Assembly (NCBI GenBank): GCA_024138025.1 | Contig: JAMXBD010001437.1 | Location: forward strand, 248,001 to 312,000 | Origin: Combretum micranthum | Taxonomy: Eukaryota; Streptophyta; Magnoliopsida; Myrtales; Combretaceae | Length of the DNA stretch: 64,000 nt | Reading direction: 5' to 3' | Part shown: positions 9,986 through 22,664 of the stretch, one piece after another | Layout of the letters: each line of letters opens with the position of its first letter | Numbering within the stretch: the first letter of the stretch is position 1 | Position numbers and translations under genes: made by a program | Notes under the pieces: generated by a model | What the model saw: the letters and a program-made list of their open reading frames with translations, nothing else | Told to the model about the DNA's origin: nothing | The model's database searches: none

Positions 9986-12456
9986 GTAAGAATCATATTA
10001 ATTCAAGTGTTCATTTTGTTTTATCTTTAGAAATTATTTTATAAACTTACCAAAACAGATCTAACCATATATTTATGTTATTTAGACTATTTAGTATATA
10101 AATACATCAACTTGAAGATTTTTAAGTGTAGAAATTCAAGTCTTAGAAAGGAAAAACCAAAACCATACTTCAATTACAACAAACTAAATTGAACTTGAAA
10201 TAACTCATGTAGACCGTTGGAAAGAATGAATAAACTGTATTAATATGTTTTTTTAAAGACAAAAATGACCTCACCAATGGAAAGAACACGAAAAATCCTA
10301 TGAAATCGACTACTCATTTGTTAAAAACGGATAAGAAACGAATTAGATATTGCAAAAACAAAATTTAAATTTCTGCTGCCAGACTTGTGCGAACAGAGTA
10401 GACTGTTCTTGCCTTTTTCGTGTCCTTAATGACCTGTTTGATAAAAATAACACCACTAATGGATTGTACTCGGAAAATACTATGAAAATGACTATTTATT
10501 CGTCAAAAACGGATTAGAAATGAGTTAGATATGATCAAACCAAGTTTTGGCTACAATTGTTAAAATTTACTTGAAGTCTATGCATGTATTGCATAAATTT
10601 AAAAATTGTACAAATGTCTTTCCTTAAAAATAATTTCACTACCACAAAGTACTCTTCGAGTACTACCAAATCGACTATTTATACAATGAAATCGGATTTA
10701 AAATGAATAAGAAATCATAAATGAAAATTCACTCAATTCCACTTTTAAACCAACATCAATCTTACTGTTATTTCTACAAGCATAATTATGATAATTGCTA
10801 TTATTATGACTACCGAGTATAGTATTTAGTATTGTTGATATTTTTATCACGAGTCATGAATGAATATTAATACTGTTATTTTCACGTTAACGCTACCATA
10901 TTTATATTATCATCAATACTATTATTATTTTGTCACTAATATTATTATTTACTAATAGTATGAAGAAGATTATTATTATTATACATGTATTTATTACTAA
11001 TATTGATATTAATGTTTCAAAACTAATATTACTAATAATATTGTAATATTAAACTTAGCTTGTTTTGCAACAAGAATGAAACTGAAGTATAATAGAAATT
11101 TGATATATCTATATATGAATTTTATAACTTTTGAAAGATATAGATACTAAAACATATTCTTAAATAAATAAAAATACCAATTTGAGAGACAGATAAGGTT
11201 GACGGGCAAAGAATTAATAAATAAAAATCTTCTATCAAAAGCAGTAGAACTTAAGAAAAGACAAACTCCTTGAATAAAGATATAGATAGCAATTAATAAA
11301 AACTATATCAAATACCGATACGGAATAGTTAGGCACCTATAAGAATTCAACTAAATTATTTAATAATACAGTAATTAATATGACAGACTTAATTTAATAT
11401 CCGACGATAGAGATCAACACCTTTAAATTACAGGAAGACTTCTCTTACAGAAATAATCCAATAATAAATCTCTGTTATTTCCTTTCATAGGAAAATAGAT
11501 CAATTCCGGACTGCCAGTAGCTTAGCGAGGACCACAGGTGAGGGAATTCTGATGATCTACTATTTGCTTGTGATTGCTACTGCTTGCTGTTATGTTGATT
11601 GTATTGCTTGTATGGAATGACTGATTGATATGAGTGTTATCATCCGCATGATCACCTGCATAAATGGATAAAGATAATTATTCGACTAAACTAATTGGAT
11701 ATACTCGTCGCATGTGCTTGATCCCCTTGTAGGAAATGTCCCAATTTTGAAAACAAAAGTATTTTGAAATGTATTTTAAAGAAATCCGACTTGGAATATT
11801 CCAGGTTATTTTTATATCCTTTGGAAAGGAAGAATTTATACTAAAAGAATTTATGAGATAAACATGGGACATTTCCGAGTATTGTTGTGACAGTGGATGT
11901 GGCCTGAATTTGGGTCCACTGGTCACTTGGCGATAGATGTTACCTGAATTTGGGTCTATCCGCCGGATTCACCTTTATAGGTGATGGTTCTTTTTGGCAG
12001 TAGATGTTACCCGAGTCGGGGTCTACTTGTGCGATTCACCATAGATTGGTGATGGATTGTAAGAATGACCATTAAATTGGCATTATATATATTTAAATAT
12101 GAACCAACGTAAATCACGTGAACACGTTGGGGAATATTTGTTGTTACCAATGGCGGTTAAGCATTGGGTGAGTCTGGATGGACGAAACCACCAGGCAGCC
12201 TCGTACGGTTAAGGCGAGGTGTCCCATGCGGGTAAGTATGGGAGACAACTGAAGTGTAGACAGGTAAATCTACATCGTCTATGGTTCCGGACCCCCATAG
12301 ATGTGTTGCTTGCATTCATTACGTATGCATTCATATTGCGTATAGATAGATTTGCATGAGTGTATAATTAATGTTTGATAACTTGCGTGACCGGTAGTAG
12401 TGAGGAATGAACTCACTGAGCCCGTGGTTCGCTCACCCCCTACAGTTTTTGTGCAG
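9986..12456 (+). other. possible intron inside the LTR transcript
   Basis: A strong donor (ACAAG|GTAAGA) at 9985/9986 follows the TATA box by about 430 bp. A pyrimidine-rich acceptor (TTTTTGTGCAG|GATT) sits at 12456/12457. Both junctions recur in the 3' LTR (donor 17333, acceptor 19795) and in the solo LTR (donor 34473, acceptor 37071). Removal would excise the AT-rich repeats and the hairpin array. No transcript evidence is available. Confidence 0.3.
11891..12301 (+). other. array of about eleven small hairpins in LTR
   Basis: Perfect or near-perfect stems follow one another with little spacing: CAGTGGA/TCCACTG (11891-11921), GATAGA/TCTATC (11932-11960), TCACC/GGTGA (11969-11984), AGTAGA/TCTACT (11999-12027), TCACC/GGTGA (12036-12052), CCAACGT/ACGTTGG (12104-12130), CCAATG/CATTGG (12147-12167), CCTCG/CGAGG (12199-12219), TCCCAT/ATGGGA (12222-12243), TGTAGA/TCTACA (12255-12274) and TCTATGG/CCATAGA (12278-12301). 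The first, second and fourth units are related (loop 'tgttacctgaatttggg' type) but have different stems that still pair. The 3' LTR copy is 19232-19641. Confidence 0.65.
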
Positions 12457-12832
12457 GATTATTACTAGCTGGGATTGGGCTAGGAATGTGTGAAGAGAGC
12501 TTCTCCAACAACCTTATTGAAGATAGAGATATAGGATATGGAGACTTAGAATGTAAAATAGATGAATTTTGAATTTTGTATGTTGTAGTTTGGAAACCCA
12601 ATTTCACTATTTGGTGGGGGATACCGATTCTCTGCGATCTTGGTGGAAATTGGAAAATAGGATTCCATAGTTGAAATACTGTAATATATTTATATCATTT
12701 GTATGATAAATATTTATAAATAAATAGAGTCTTGTATACTCTGACATACAAGACGGCTCTCATGTTACGGGTGCACACGTGATATGATAGCTTTAGATAA
12801 ATCCTGTTAGGCCCCCATTTAGAGTCGTGACA

Positions 12833-13233
12833 GAAGTGGTATCAGAGCTCTAGGTTTGTCAGAGATAGGAGCAACCTAAATGTGAGATTGGGTAGAACTT
12901 GGGTAGAATAAACTAGTTGATAAATTAAAAGTCGTAGACATCTAGACTATATATTTATTATTATTATAAGTATCATATGGGCATATATTGTCCACAAAGA
13001 TGTAAATGACAAAATCTTACATCTCATTCTAATGTCGAAAGACATTACAACCGTAACTAGAAGCCAAACCACAAGCTTCTAGGCTCGTTAAATCTAAGAT
13101 AGTTAGATCATGAAATATATCTCTTCCCCTCCTCATATGAATTAGAATTGACAAGGAAACTCAATAACTATAGGTACTCAAACACAACACTCTAGTAGGA
13201 ATATCAGTTGTGCTTCTAAATATACTATAGTTT

Positions 13234-13273
<40 letters not shown>

Positions 13274-14540
13274 CCTCTGCCAATATACTAGAAAGTTGGA
13301 TAAAATATTAAGGAGATGAAACGAAAAATAGGATTTTCTCTTGTGTTTATAGTATTATTGGTTGAAACAGAAAAGATAATCCTTGATCTCAGTATATTTG
13401 GAGAAGTTATAGGAGGAAAAAGAAAAATTGGAATTGGGTAAAATGATATCCATAGTGTTGGATCAATTATTACGACTATTAGGAATAGAATTATACTTTT
13501 GATGACAAGAAATACTCTTATTTTGGAATATATATTAGGAAAAAGGAAATCCTTAAGTTTGAATCTAAATATACTACAGCAGAAAATGAGAATAAGCAGT
13601 ATAGATTGAATGAAGTTTAAATAGTGCCAATAATAAGTGATAAATAAGAAATTGATGGAATGGTTGGTATGAATTTTATCTGTGGAGATTAGTACTCAAT
13701 TAAATGGAGATGATATAAGAAATACATGATGAATTTGATGAATTAAATCTCGAGTGGTAGATTATTAATTATGAATAGCAATCCAATAGGAGGAATAGTA
13801 GTACAGAAGAATAAAAATAACAATAATAACAGAACTGCTAAAACCACACGAGTGTATGTGGTATTTGGACTGATATGAATTTGGACAAAAAGTACGAAGA
13901 ATATATGAGATGAAATGAACATGAAGTTGATAATTGGATATGAATATATTTGGAGGATTATTACAACGTATGTGGTGATGAGAGTAGTACAAATTACTGA
14001 TTAATGATTTAATGATTCAAGAGATCTTACTAGAGATATTAAGGTAATCACACTAGTAAAGGAACCTAAGACAATAACAGAAGAATAAAATGGAATAAAT
14101 GATCAAATTTTTCCTACTATAATGGATTCTATAGAACAATCTCACATTGAAATTAGTAAGTATGAATAATACTTTTGGAGACAATGGATTAATTAAACAG
14201 AGAAGTCTTAGTAACTCAAGTGAAGAATATACCCATAATCAACAAATTCATGAGTAATTATGAAGTTTTTGTTCTTGACCCTTTAGCAGTACTATTCTAT
14301 CGATATTGTAGAAAATAAGGCATTTACGAGATATATAAGAAGAAAAACTTTGTTGATGCTCTTACACTCACTTCAGAAGAATAGGGAACGCTTTTATTAG
14401 TTTTACCGTTATAGAAATATAAGATTATAGATATGAGATAAATGCCTACAACAGAATAAGTCCTAAATACAAAATTCTCCTGAAATTTAGATAAACCCCT
14501 ACAAGTTTCGAGGACGAAACTTTTCTTAAGGGGGGGAGGA
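12833..14540 (+). other. LARD interior: PBS, non-coding leader, purine tract
   Basis: GAAG is followed by TGGTATCAGAGC at 12837-12848, the primer site for initiator tRNA-Met. The remaining 1.7 kb is AT-rich and full of stops. The last 60 bases include 'gtttcgaggacgaaac' and a purine run AAGGGGGGGAGGA (14528-14540) directly before the 3' LTR. These last features resemble the end of pol in chromoviruses, so the interior is probably a remnant left after loss of gag-pol. Confidence 0.75.
13236..13269 (+). repeat. A34 homopolymer
   Basis: A run of 34 A residues lies within the LARD interior. It has no tail-like target duplication that I can see, so I treat it as a simple repeat rather than a retroposon tail. 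Its exact length may be uncertain in sequencing. Confidence 0.85.
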
Positions 14541-17500
14541 TGTAATCCCCCAAATTTTACGTAATCTAATTATAACAAATACTAAAAATGTAATATTTGA
14601 TTATATAAAATATTTGGAACAAGTGGCAAAAATCACTCCAATTTTTTTTTTTTTATTTACAAATGTCAAAGAATGAATTTGATTATAGTTAGAAAGATTA
14701 AAATCTCTATTAGTAAAATTTTTCGAAATATAAACTGTAACAAATGTGATCTCAAATAATTTATAAAATGACGATAAACCAATCGTTAATATAAATTCTT
14801 GAACCCTTTTTCCTTAAGTTCTATACTTACAAAATAAATGCTACGCTAGTTAAATAATGAAGTAATAGTGTTTAAACATTTTAACACTATTAACTAGCCT
14901 AGATAGAATATGTTGTTAACAAATTAGTGTAAATAGACTCTATACAGTAAAATATAACATTGGTAAAATAGATCAATATCTAAGAATCTAGATCTTAAAT
15001 AAATATTTAAATCACACTAATATTCTAATTAAGAGATTTACAGATTTTAGAAATTAAAATCCTAAACTGTCAACGTAACCTTTAATAATTTTCATAACTA
15101 GCAAATGAACAAATTGGTAAATGTGAAATTAATATAAAATATATAATTCAACAAAAATCTTAGAATTGATCTATGAGTTGTAACAAACTCATTCGTAGCT
15201 TGAAAAACCCGAATAAAAATACCCTTGGTCTTAATAGATACCAAAAATGAGATTTCGTATCTTGAACTGATGATTCAAGATATAATTAGAAGTATCTTTA
15301 AAAGTTCAAAATCGATAAGATACAGTTTATTAATAGAGCTTATTGGTATAAAACAATAAATAAAAAAAAAAGAAATACTAAGATTATAAATACATAATAG
15401 ATACTAATACCGAGCAATAATCATCGATCTAGATCTAAAACGAAAATCCCAAACTCGCTGTTATACTTGATAAGGAATTCCAAATTCATTCGGACTTGGT
15501 TCCTAATATAATTTATTAAACTTGGAAAACTTAATCGTGTAAGTTAAACTACTAAAAATAATTAATCATGTAAACTAAAAATTTGTATACATAGACAAAT
15601 CTAGAATTGTTATAGGAATGAGAAAATTCTATTTCGATAAAACTTGTGTATAACAGTAATAAATATACATTTATAAACTAATGTTTGCCAAAATATTTTA
15701 GTTGATGATTATTAAGCAAATAACAAACCAATCGTTTAGAATATATATATATTATATATATGGAAAACCACCGCTGGAAGTGCATCACATGAACAGAGGA
15801 ATCAGACAAAAATGGAAGCAGCAGCAGACGCGCAGAAGTCTTCCCCACGCGCAGGAAATGAAATCCACGAACGCTGGAATTGAGGCCGCTGCAGATCCAC
15901 GCGCAAGGAAAGTTCACAAGCAGCCGAGGTTCACGTGCATCATCCATCGAACAGAGAGAACTCTCACGCGCAGAATAAGCCTCCGACGTGCAGCTGCAGC
16001 AAATCCTTCGCGCGCACCAGCAAATTGAAGACCGGCTGAAGAAAGGGAATTGCGTGGAACAAAGGATGACCACCGACAGAAGAATTCCCACGCACGGCAC
16101 GAGCAGGAGACACCAAGGAACAAACTCCCACGCACAGCAGCCCACACGTCCAGCTGCATTCCACACGCACACACCTCCACACACACAGCTCTCAGTTGAA
16201 AACAGAGCACCCATGGACAGAGGAGAAATTCAACCTTGATCCGAATTTTGAGCTTAAAAATTCAACTTGAAAATAACATGAAAACCAACCAAAACAATCC
16301 ACATGTAATCAACATTTAATGCCTAGAATTTCAGCTTAAAAAGCAACAAAAAAACAATTCACAAATGGTCTTGGAATCACCAAACCAGCAGCTGTAGTGG
16401 AGGAAATTCAAACAAAAATATTGCAGCATTCACATCTAAGTTGCCTAATTTAAACACAAAATTTCAACAAGAAAATAACATCCAAACCAACCACAAAATA
16501 ACAGCTAAGATCTTCATTAATTAAAGAGAAATCCAACTCAAATCAAAGTCGAACTTAGCTCTAAAATATTGTCCAAATCCTTGTTGAAAAAGCTGCAGCA
16601 GGGGTGGAAAAACAACAACAACAACTGCAGCAGAAATTACAAATTCAACCTTTGTTCTAGCTCGAATTTGGATCGATTTTACACAAGTTGACCCCCAAAA
16701 TTTACACACATAAATGGTATTAATTAGCTACCAAACAAATATAATTAATGCCCTCAAAGTTAGCCATAATCTATCAAAACAAAGTCCAAATTTGCAACTC
16801 TAAATTGCCAAATTCGTATGAAAAGTTCCAGCTGCTATTTTGCATCTTTTTCAAACCCAAAACCATTTCTTTAGCCTCTTAAACTTAGCTAACCTTAGTA
16901 CATATATATAGCCTTAAGTAAGACACTAAATTAGCTCAAAATCTCTCCAAACACAATTCAAAAACCTCTCAAAACAACTACTACGAATTTACAAAGCTCC
17001 TCTTCCATGCTCACTTGTTCAAACTTATTTCAACACTTCAAAAATAAAAGAGTATCCCTTGTTTAGATCCTATAACACTACCCAAGCATCAATACTCATC
17101 AACACAATTGAAACCCCACTTTAGCTATTCCAAACAACATCCAAAACCAGATAAATAGCCTTTGGTATATCATCAATTCAAGTTGAATCTAAGCTCAATA
17201 AGGTAAAAATGTGTACGTATATAAGCTAGTTTAGCTAGATTAATTTTTCCTTAATACTCATTTCCTTACTATCCTCTTTAGATCATCACTTTCATCAAGG
17301 AGGAACTAAACCCCGTCTATCATCCAAACAAGGTAAGAATCATATTAATTCAAGTGTTCATTTTGTTTTATCTTTAGAAATTATTTTATAAACTTACCAA
17401 AACAGATCTAACCATATATTTATGTTATTTAGACTATTTAGTATATAAATACATCAACTTGAAGATTTTTAAGTGTAGAAATTCAAGTCTTAGAAAGGAA

Positions 17501-20170
17501 AAACCAAAACCATACTTCAATTACAACAAACTAAATTGAACTTGAAATAACTCATGTAGACCGTTGGAAAGAATGAATAAACTGTATTAATATGTTTGTT
17601 TAAAGCCAAAAATGACCTCACCAATGGAAAGAACACGAAAAATCCTATGAAATCGACTACTCATTTGTTAAAAACGGATAAGAAACGAATTAGATATTGC
17701 AAAAACAAAATTTAAATTTCTGCTGCCAGACTTGTGCGAACAGAGCAGACTGTTCTTGCCTTTTTCGTGTCCTTAATGACCTGTTTGATAAAAATAACAC
17801 CACTAATGGATTGTACTCGGAAAATACTATGAAAATGACTATTTATTCGTCAAAAACGGATTAGAAATGAGTTAGATATGATCAAACCAAGTTTTGGCTA
17901 CAATTGTTAAAATTTACTTGAAGTCTATGCATGTATTGCATAAATTTAAAAATTGTACAAATGTCTTTCCTTAAAAATAATTTCACTACCAAAGTACTCT
18001 TCGAGTACTACCAAATCGACTATTTATACAATGAAATCGGATTTAAAATGAATAAGAAATCATAAATGAAAATTCACTCAATTCCACTTTTAAACCAACA
18101 TCAATCTTACTGTTATTTCTACAAGCATAATTATGATAATTGCTATTATTATGACTACCGAGTATAGTATTTAGTATTGTTGATATTTTTATCACGAGTC
18201 ATGAATGAATATTAATACTGTTATTTTCACGTTAACGCTACCATATTTATATTATCATCAATACTATTATTATTTTGTCACTAATATTATTATTTACTAA
18301 TAGTATGAAGAAGATTATTATTATTATACATGTATTTATTACTAATATTGATATTAATGTTTCAAAACTAATATTACTAATAATATTGTAATATTAAACT
18401 TAGCTTGTTTTGCAACAAGAATGAAACTGAAGTATAATAGAAATTTGATATATCTATATATGATTTTTATAACTTTTGAAAGATATAGATACTAAAACAT
18501 ATTCTTAAATAAATAAAAATACCAATTTGAGAGACAGATAAGGTTGAGGGCAAAGAATTAATAAATAAAAATCTTCTATCAAAAGCAGTAGAACTTAAGA
18601 AAAGACAAACTCCTTGAATAAAGATATAGATAGCAATTAATAAAAACTATATCAAATACCGATACGGAATAGTTAGGCACCTATAAGAATTCAACTAAAT
18701 TATTTAATAATACAGTAATTAATATGACAGACTTAATTTAATATCCGACGATAGAGATCAACACCTTTAAATTACAGGAAGACTTCTCTTACAGAAATAA
18801 TCCAATAATAAATCTCTGTTATTTCCTTTCATAGGAAAATAGATCAATTCCGGACTGCCAGTAGCTTAGCGAGGACCACAGGTGAGGGAATTCTGATGAT
18901 CTACTATTTGCTTGTGATTGCTACTGCTTGCTGTTATGTTGATTGTATTGCTTGTATGGAATGACTGATTGATATGAGTGTTATCATCCGCATGATCACC
19001 TGCATAAATGGATAAAGATAATTATTCGACTAAACTAATTGGATATACTCGTCGCATGTGCTTGATCCCCTTGTAGGAAATGTCCCAATTTTGAAAACAA
19101 AAGTATTTTGAAATGTATTTTAAAGAAATCCGACTTGGAATATTCCAGGTTATTTTTATATCCTTGGAAAGGAAGAATTTATACTAAAAGTTTATGAGAT
19201 AAACATGGGACATTTCCGAGTATTGTTGTGACAGTGGATGTGGCCTGAATTTGGGTCCACTGGTCACATGGCGATAGATGTTACCTGAATTTGGGTCTAT
19301 CCGCCGGATTCACCTTTATAGGTGATGTTCTTTTTGGCAGTAGATGTTACCCGTGTAGGGTCTACTTGTGCGATTCACCATAGATTGGTGATGGATTGTA
19401 AGAATGACCATTAAATTGGCATATATATATATTTAAATATGAACCAACGTAAATCACGTGAACACGTTGGGGAATATTTGTTGTTACCAATGGCGGTTAA
19501 GCATTGGGTGAGTCTGGATGGACGAAACCACCAGGCAGCCTCGTACGGTTAAGGCGAGGTGTCCCATGCGGGTAAGTATGGGAGACAACTGAAGTGTAGA
19601 CAGGTAAATCTACATCGTCTATGGTTCCGGACCCCCATAGATGTGTTGCTTGCATTCATTACGTATGCATTCATATTGCGTATAGATAGATTTGCATGAG
19701 TGTATAATTAATGTTTGATAACTTGCGTGACCGTAGTAGTGAGGAATGAACTCACTGAGCCGTGGTTCGCTCACCCCCCTACAGTTTTTGTGCAGGATTA
19801 TTACTAGCTGGGATTGGGTTAGGAATGTGTGAAGAGAGCTTCTCCAACAACCTTATTGAAGATAGAGATATAGGATATGGAGACTTAGAATGCAAAATAG
19901 ATGAATTTTGAATTTTGTATGTTGTAGTTTGGAAACCCAATTTCACTATTTGGTGGGGGATACCGATTCTCTGCGATCTTGGTGGAAATTGGAAAATAGG
20001 ATTCCATAGTTGAAATACTGTAATATATTATATCATTTGTATGATAAATATTTATAAATAAATAGAGTCTTGTATACTTTGACATACAAGACGGCTCTCA
20101 TGTTACGGGTGCACACGTGATATGATAGCTTTAGATAAATCCTGTTAGGCCCCCATTTAGAGTCGTGACA
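14541..20170 (+). repeat. 3' LTR of LARD (5.63 kb)
   Basis: This is the partner of the LTR at 7179-12832 and has the same start (TGTAATCCCCC) and end (GTCGTGACA). Differences are scattered single-base changes and short indels, for example in the GC-rich island and in the hairpin array. It is followed by TGAAA, which matches the 5' flank TAAAA at four of five positions. Confidence 0.92.
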
Positions 20171-20705
20171 TGAAATGTCTTGAAACACAACAGTTTTTGA
20201 CAATTGGAAAGCTAGGATTATACTAAATATCTAAAAAAAATTTCAAAAGAATCTTTCCATGGGAAATGCATCAAAAATTAAATCTTAATTTACAAAAGAA
20301 TCAATTATTAGCGTAATTACTCAACTGCATGTTTAGAGTACAATTTGAATAAAATTGGCCTAATCTTCTTGATAGCTATTTCAACATACAATTCAAATTG
20401 AAAGTTGAATTGTATTATCACGTGGATGATACTTCAATATTTTTGTAGACAAAACGCGGTATTTCATTAGAAAAACTTTTATAAGTCCCAAGTCTTCCTA
20501 GCAATTAATTTCATTGACGAACACATGAATCGGAAAAATACAATCCTTTGTAAACAATTGGCACAAGTCTGTAGTACTTGGGGTCCATGACAGACTCTTG
20601 CTTATCCCATTTTTGCAAATGACACTTGGAAAGACCTTTTGTCAATTATGCTTACACATACGACGTTATCTATATCTAATAATCCAGTCAAACCCACGTA
20701 TCTTT
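20171..20705. repeat. RLP-upstream repeat block, copy II
   Basis: It begins 'tcttgaaacacaacag' soon after the LARD and ends at 'cccacgtatcttt' where the next retroelement is inserted. Core phrases ('ggtccatgacag', 'cacttggaaagacc') match copy I near 7000-7070 and copy III near 51570-51620. The LARD separates copies I and II, so they were probably direct neighbours before it inserted. Confidence 0.6.
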
Positions 20706-22645
20706 TGTAATATACAAATAAATATCTTATATTGAAGGGCAAATATGTAATCTGATATAAATAAGAGGGTTTTATGATCAACCTAATGTTTAAATTAACT
20801 ATTTTTTTTTTTGTTATCAAATACGTGAGAGAACAAGAAGAGACGGAGAGAAAATCAAATGGGCACAAGACTAAGCTGGCTAAATACTACGGCTTAACTT
20901 TCTACACCGCCGGCGTAGCTCTGTACACTACTGGTGTACAATCGGTGTAAAGGCGAAGAAAAAAATAACCCGAGAGTTCAAGGCCACCAGCATTAGTACT
21001 TACACCACAAGCTTTCAACCTTATATCGCCGGCATAGGATTAACAAGTGCTAGCATACGTTACAAAAAAATGAAAAGTCTCCACGAAATCTCTTTTTAAT
21101 CCATCCTTTGTTCTTTCTCCAAAGCATCTCATAAACCTAGAAAATCCTCTCTATTCTTGTTCCTAGCATCCAAGGATATTCAGAAGATCCAAACAAGATA
21201 ATCACATATCTATATTTTCTTTAGGATTTGAAAGATCTATCTTTTCCTTAGGGTTTTCTATTGGTTTTGGAGGAGCAATTGAACAAAAACTCTGTTTTGA
21301 TTTGGAGATCTAGATTTTGGTAATCAAGAAGGATTAAAGATCACATTTTTAGGTAAGTTTGTATATTCTTAATCCTTATGGTAATATAAAGATTAATTTT
21401 GTTGATTTTTGGTCCAATTTCATTAAATGGAATTTTAAGGTTTATAAGATCTGTTAAAGGAAAATGACCTTTGGAGAAATTTGTATTTTTGGGGAAATCT
21501 TTTCCTTTGGAGATTTTGTTGGATTAAAAGAAGGAGGAAGGTGCAGATTTGTGTTTCCTTTTGAAATTAAGGTCTTAAATGATATATGAAATTAGTTTAT
21601 TCGACAGTGTATGTTATTGAAATTGTTTATGTTCATATTATCAGGTTTTGGTGAATTAGAGTTGTGTTATAAAGGAGATCCGGTGAATTAGAGTCTTGTT
21701 CTTTGGAAATTGATTTAGGTACGACCTTACCTTGTTTGATGTATGTTCTTATAGGTTTAGATTTGTTTGATGTAAGTGACGTAGGATTAGAATTCTAAAC
21801 TGACTTAACTCTATATGACAATAAGAAATTATGTTTGCTGCTTGTGTATGGCTTTGGTTAGTAAAGACCACCCAGAATGTGATACTAACAAGACACCCTG
21901 ATGATCTATGTGTGAGGTTGTCCCGAGTAGACTCGTGCATAGAAATAATTTCAGTAGATTTGGTTTTAGTAGAGGCTGTGGTGTGTGGATGATTCTCCAA
22001 CACCAATATATTTATAATTACCTATTTTCTATATGCTTGTTTTATAGAGTCAAGAGTTACTCCAGCTTTAGGACTGGACTGCAGATGGTTTCAAACTGTA
22101 CTGTTTGTTGGCTAATTTAAAGATAATAATTTATATTTATTGCATTAGAAATAGTTGCACGTGATTATATATGATGTGTGTGCATATGCATTTGTATGTG
22201 GTTTGGCATACTAGGCTTTTTGCTCATTCCTTTCAATTTTCAAGAATAAGAGAAAATCAAGTGATTTATAATCTTTCTGGATATGATATCTATGTTAATC
22301 AAGGAGAGGACGATAGTGGACCAGATTACCCTACTAATATCTATGATACATGGATTGGATTTAGAATAAGATGAAGGTTTAATCATGTATATGTTTTTAT
22401 GAGTGTAAAGATGTTTTAAGAGTTTTCTTTTATCTTATAAATTGGATTATTATGGGCTATGGTTTATGTCAACGAGATAATTTGAAAGTTTAGTTTTGAT
22501 AGTGTCTTTAAACAGGTACCCCTTATATGAGTTTTGAAGATTCATATTATCATTTATTTATGGTTTAGAATTTCTTAACCTTAGCGTGTTCTTAAAAGAG
22601 AAGGACACATGGCTGGTTGTAATACCTTTAAGTTAGGGTGTTATA
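20706..22645 (+). repeat. 5' LTR of second chromovirus-like element
   Basis: This LTR of 1940 bp aligns along its length with 25974-27799 plus 42299-42444. It contains two neighbouring palindromes, CTACACCGCCGGCGTAG (20902-20918, one mismatch) and TGTACAC/GTGTACA (20922-20940). In the 3' LTR the first becomes CTATACCATCGGCATAG. No clear TATA box follows. Confidence 0.8.
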
Positions 22646-22652
22646 GCTTAGA

Positions 22653-22664
22653 TGGTATCAGAGC
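22653..22664 (+). other. primer binding site, initiator tRNA-Met type
   Basis: TGGTATCAGAGC begins seven bases after the inferred LTR end. It is identical to the primer site in the LARD at 12837 and in the gypsy fragment at 42898. Confidence 0.8.

Larger units (their letters stand above)
7179..12832 (+). repeat. 5' LTR of LARD (5.65 kb)
   Basis: The LTR begins TGTAATCCCCC and ends GTCGTGACA. By position it holds: AT-rich DNA, an (AT)n run at 8382-8402, a GC-rich island (8405-8865), a TATA box (9553-9560), possible splice donors (AAGGTAAAA near 9855 and AAGGTAAGA at 9985/9986), AT microsatellites (10790-11050), a hairpin array (11891-12301) and a possible acceptor at 12456. The same order is present in the 3' LTR. 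Most of it, except the left part of the hairpin array, also appears in the solo LTR at 31845-37447. Confidence 0.92.
7179..20170 (+). mobile_element. giant-LTR non-autonomous gypsy element (LARD), Tekay/Del-like ends
   Basis: Two near-identical LTRs (7179-12832 and 14541-20170; 5654 and 5630 bp) flank only 1708 bp of interior. Ends are TGTAATC and GTGACA. The primer site TGGTATCAGAGC (initiator tRNA-Met type) follows the 5' LTR after four bases. The interior ends with 'gaggacgaaac' and a purine run, as in Tekay/Del chromoviruses (family knowledge). No gag or pol is recognisable. Target duplication is TAAAA/TGAAA (4 of 5). LTR differences seen by eye are mainly small indels, which suggests recent insertion. 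With LTRs far longer than the interior, it fits a large retrotransposon derivative that needs proteins from a relative. Confidence 0.9.

Noticed and set aside
13236..13269. A34 tract as the tail of a processed gene or LINE
   Set aside because: No coding sequence precedes it and no flanking target duplication is visible.
22171..22374. 67-codon open frame in the 5' LTR of the second chromovirus-like element
   Set aside because: The same place in the 3' LTR has stop codons and frame changes, and no family is recognisable.
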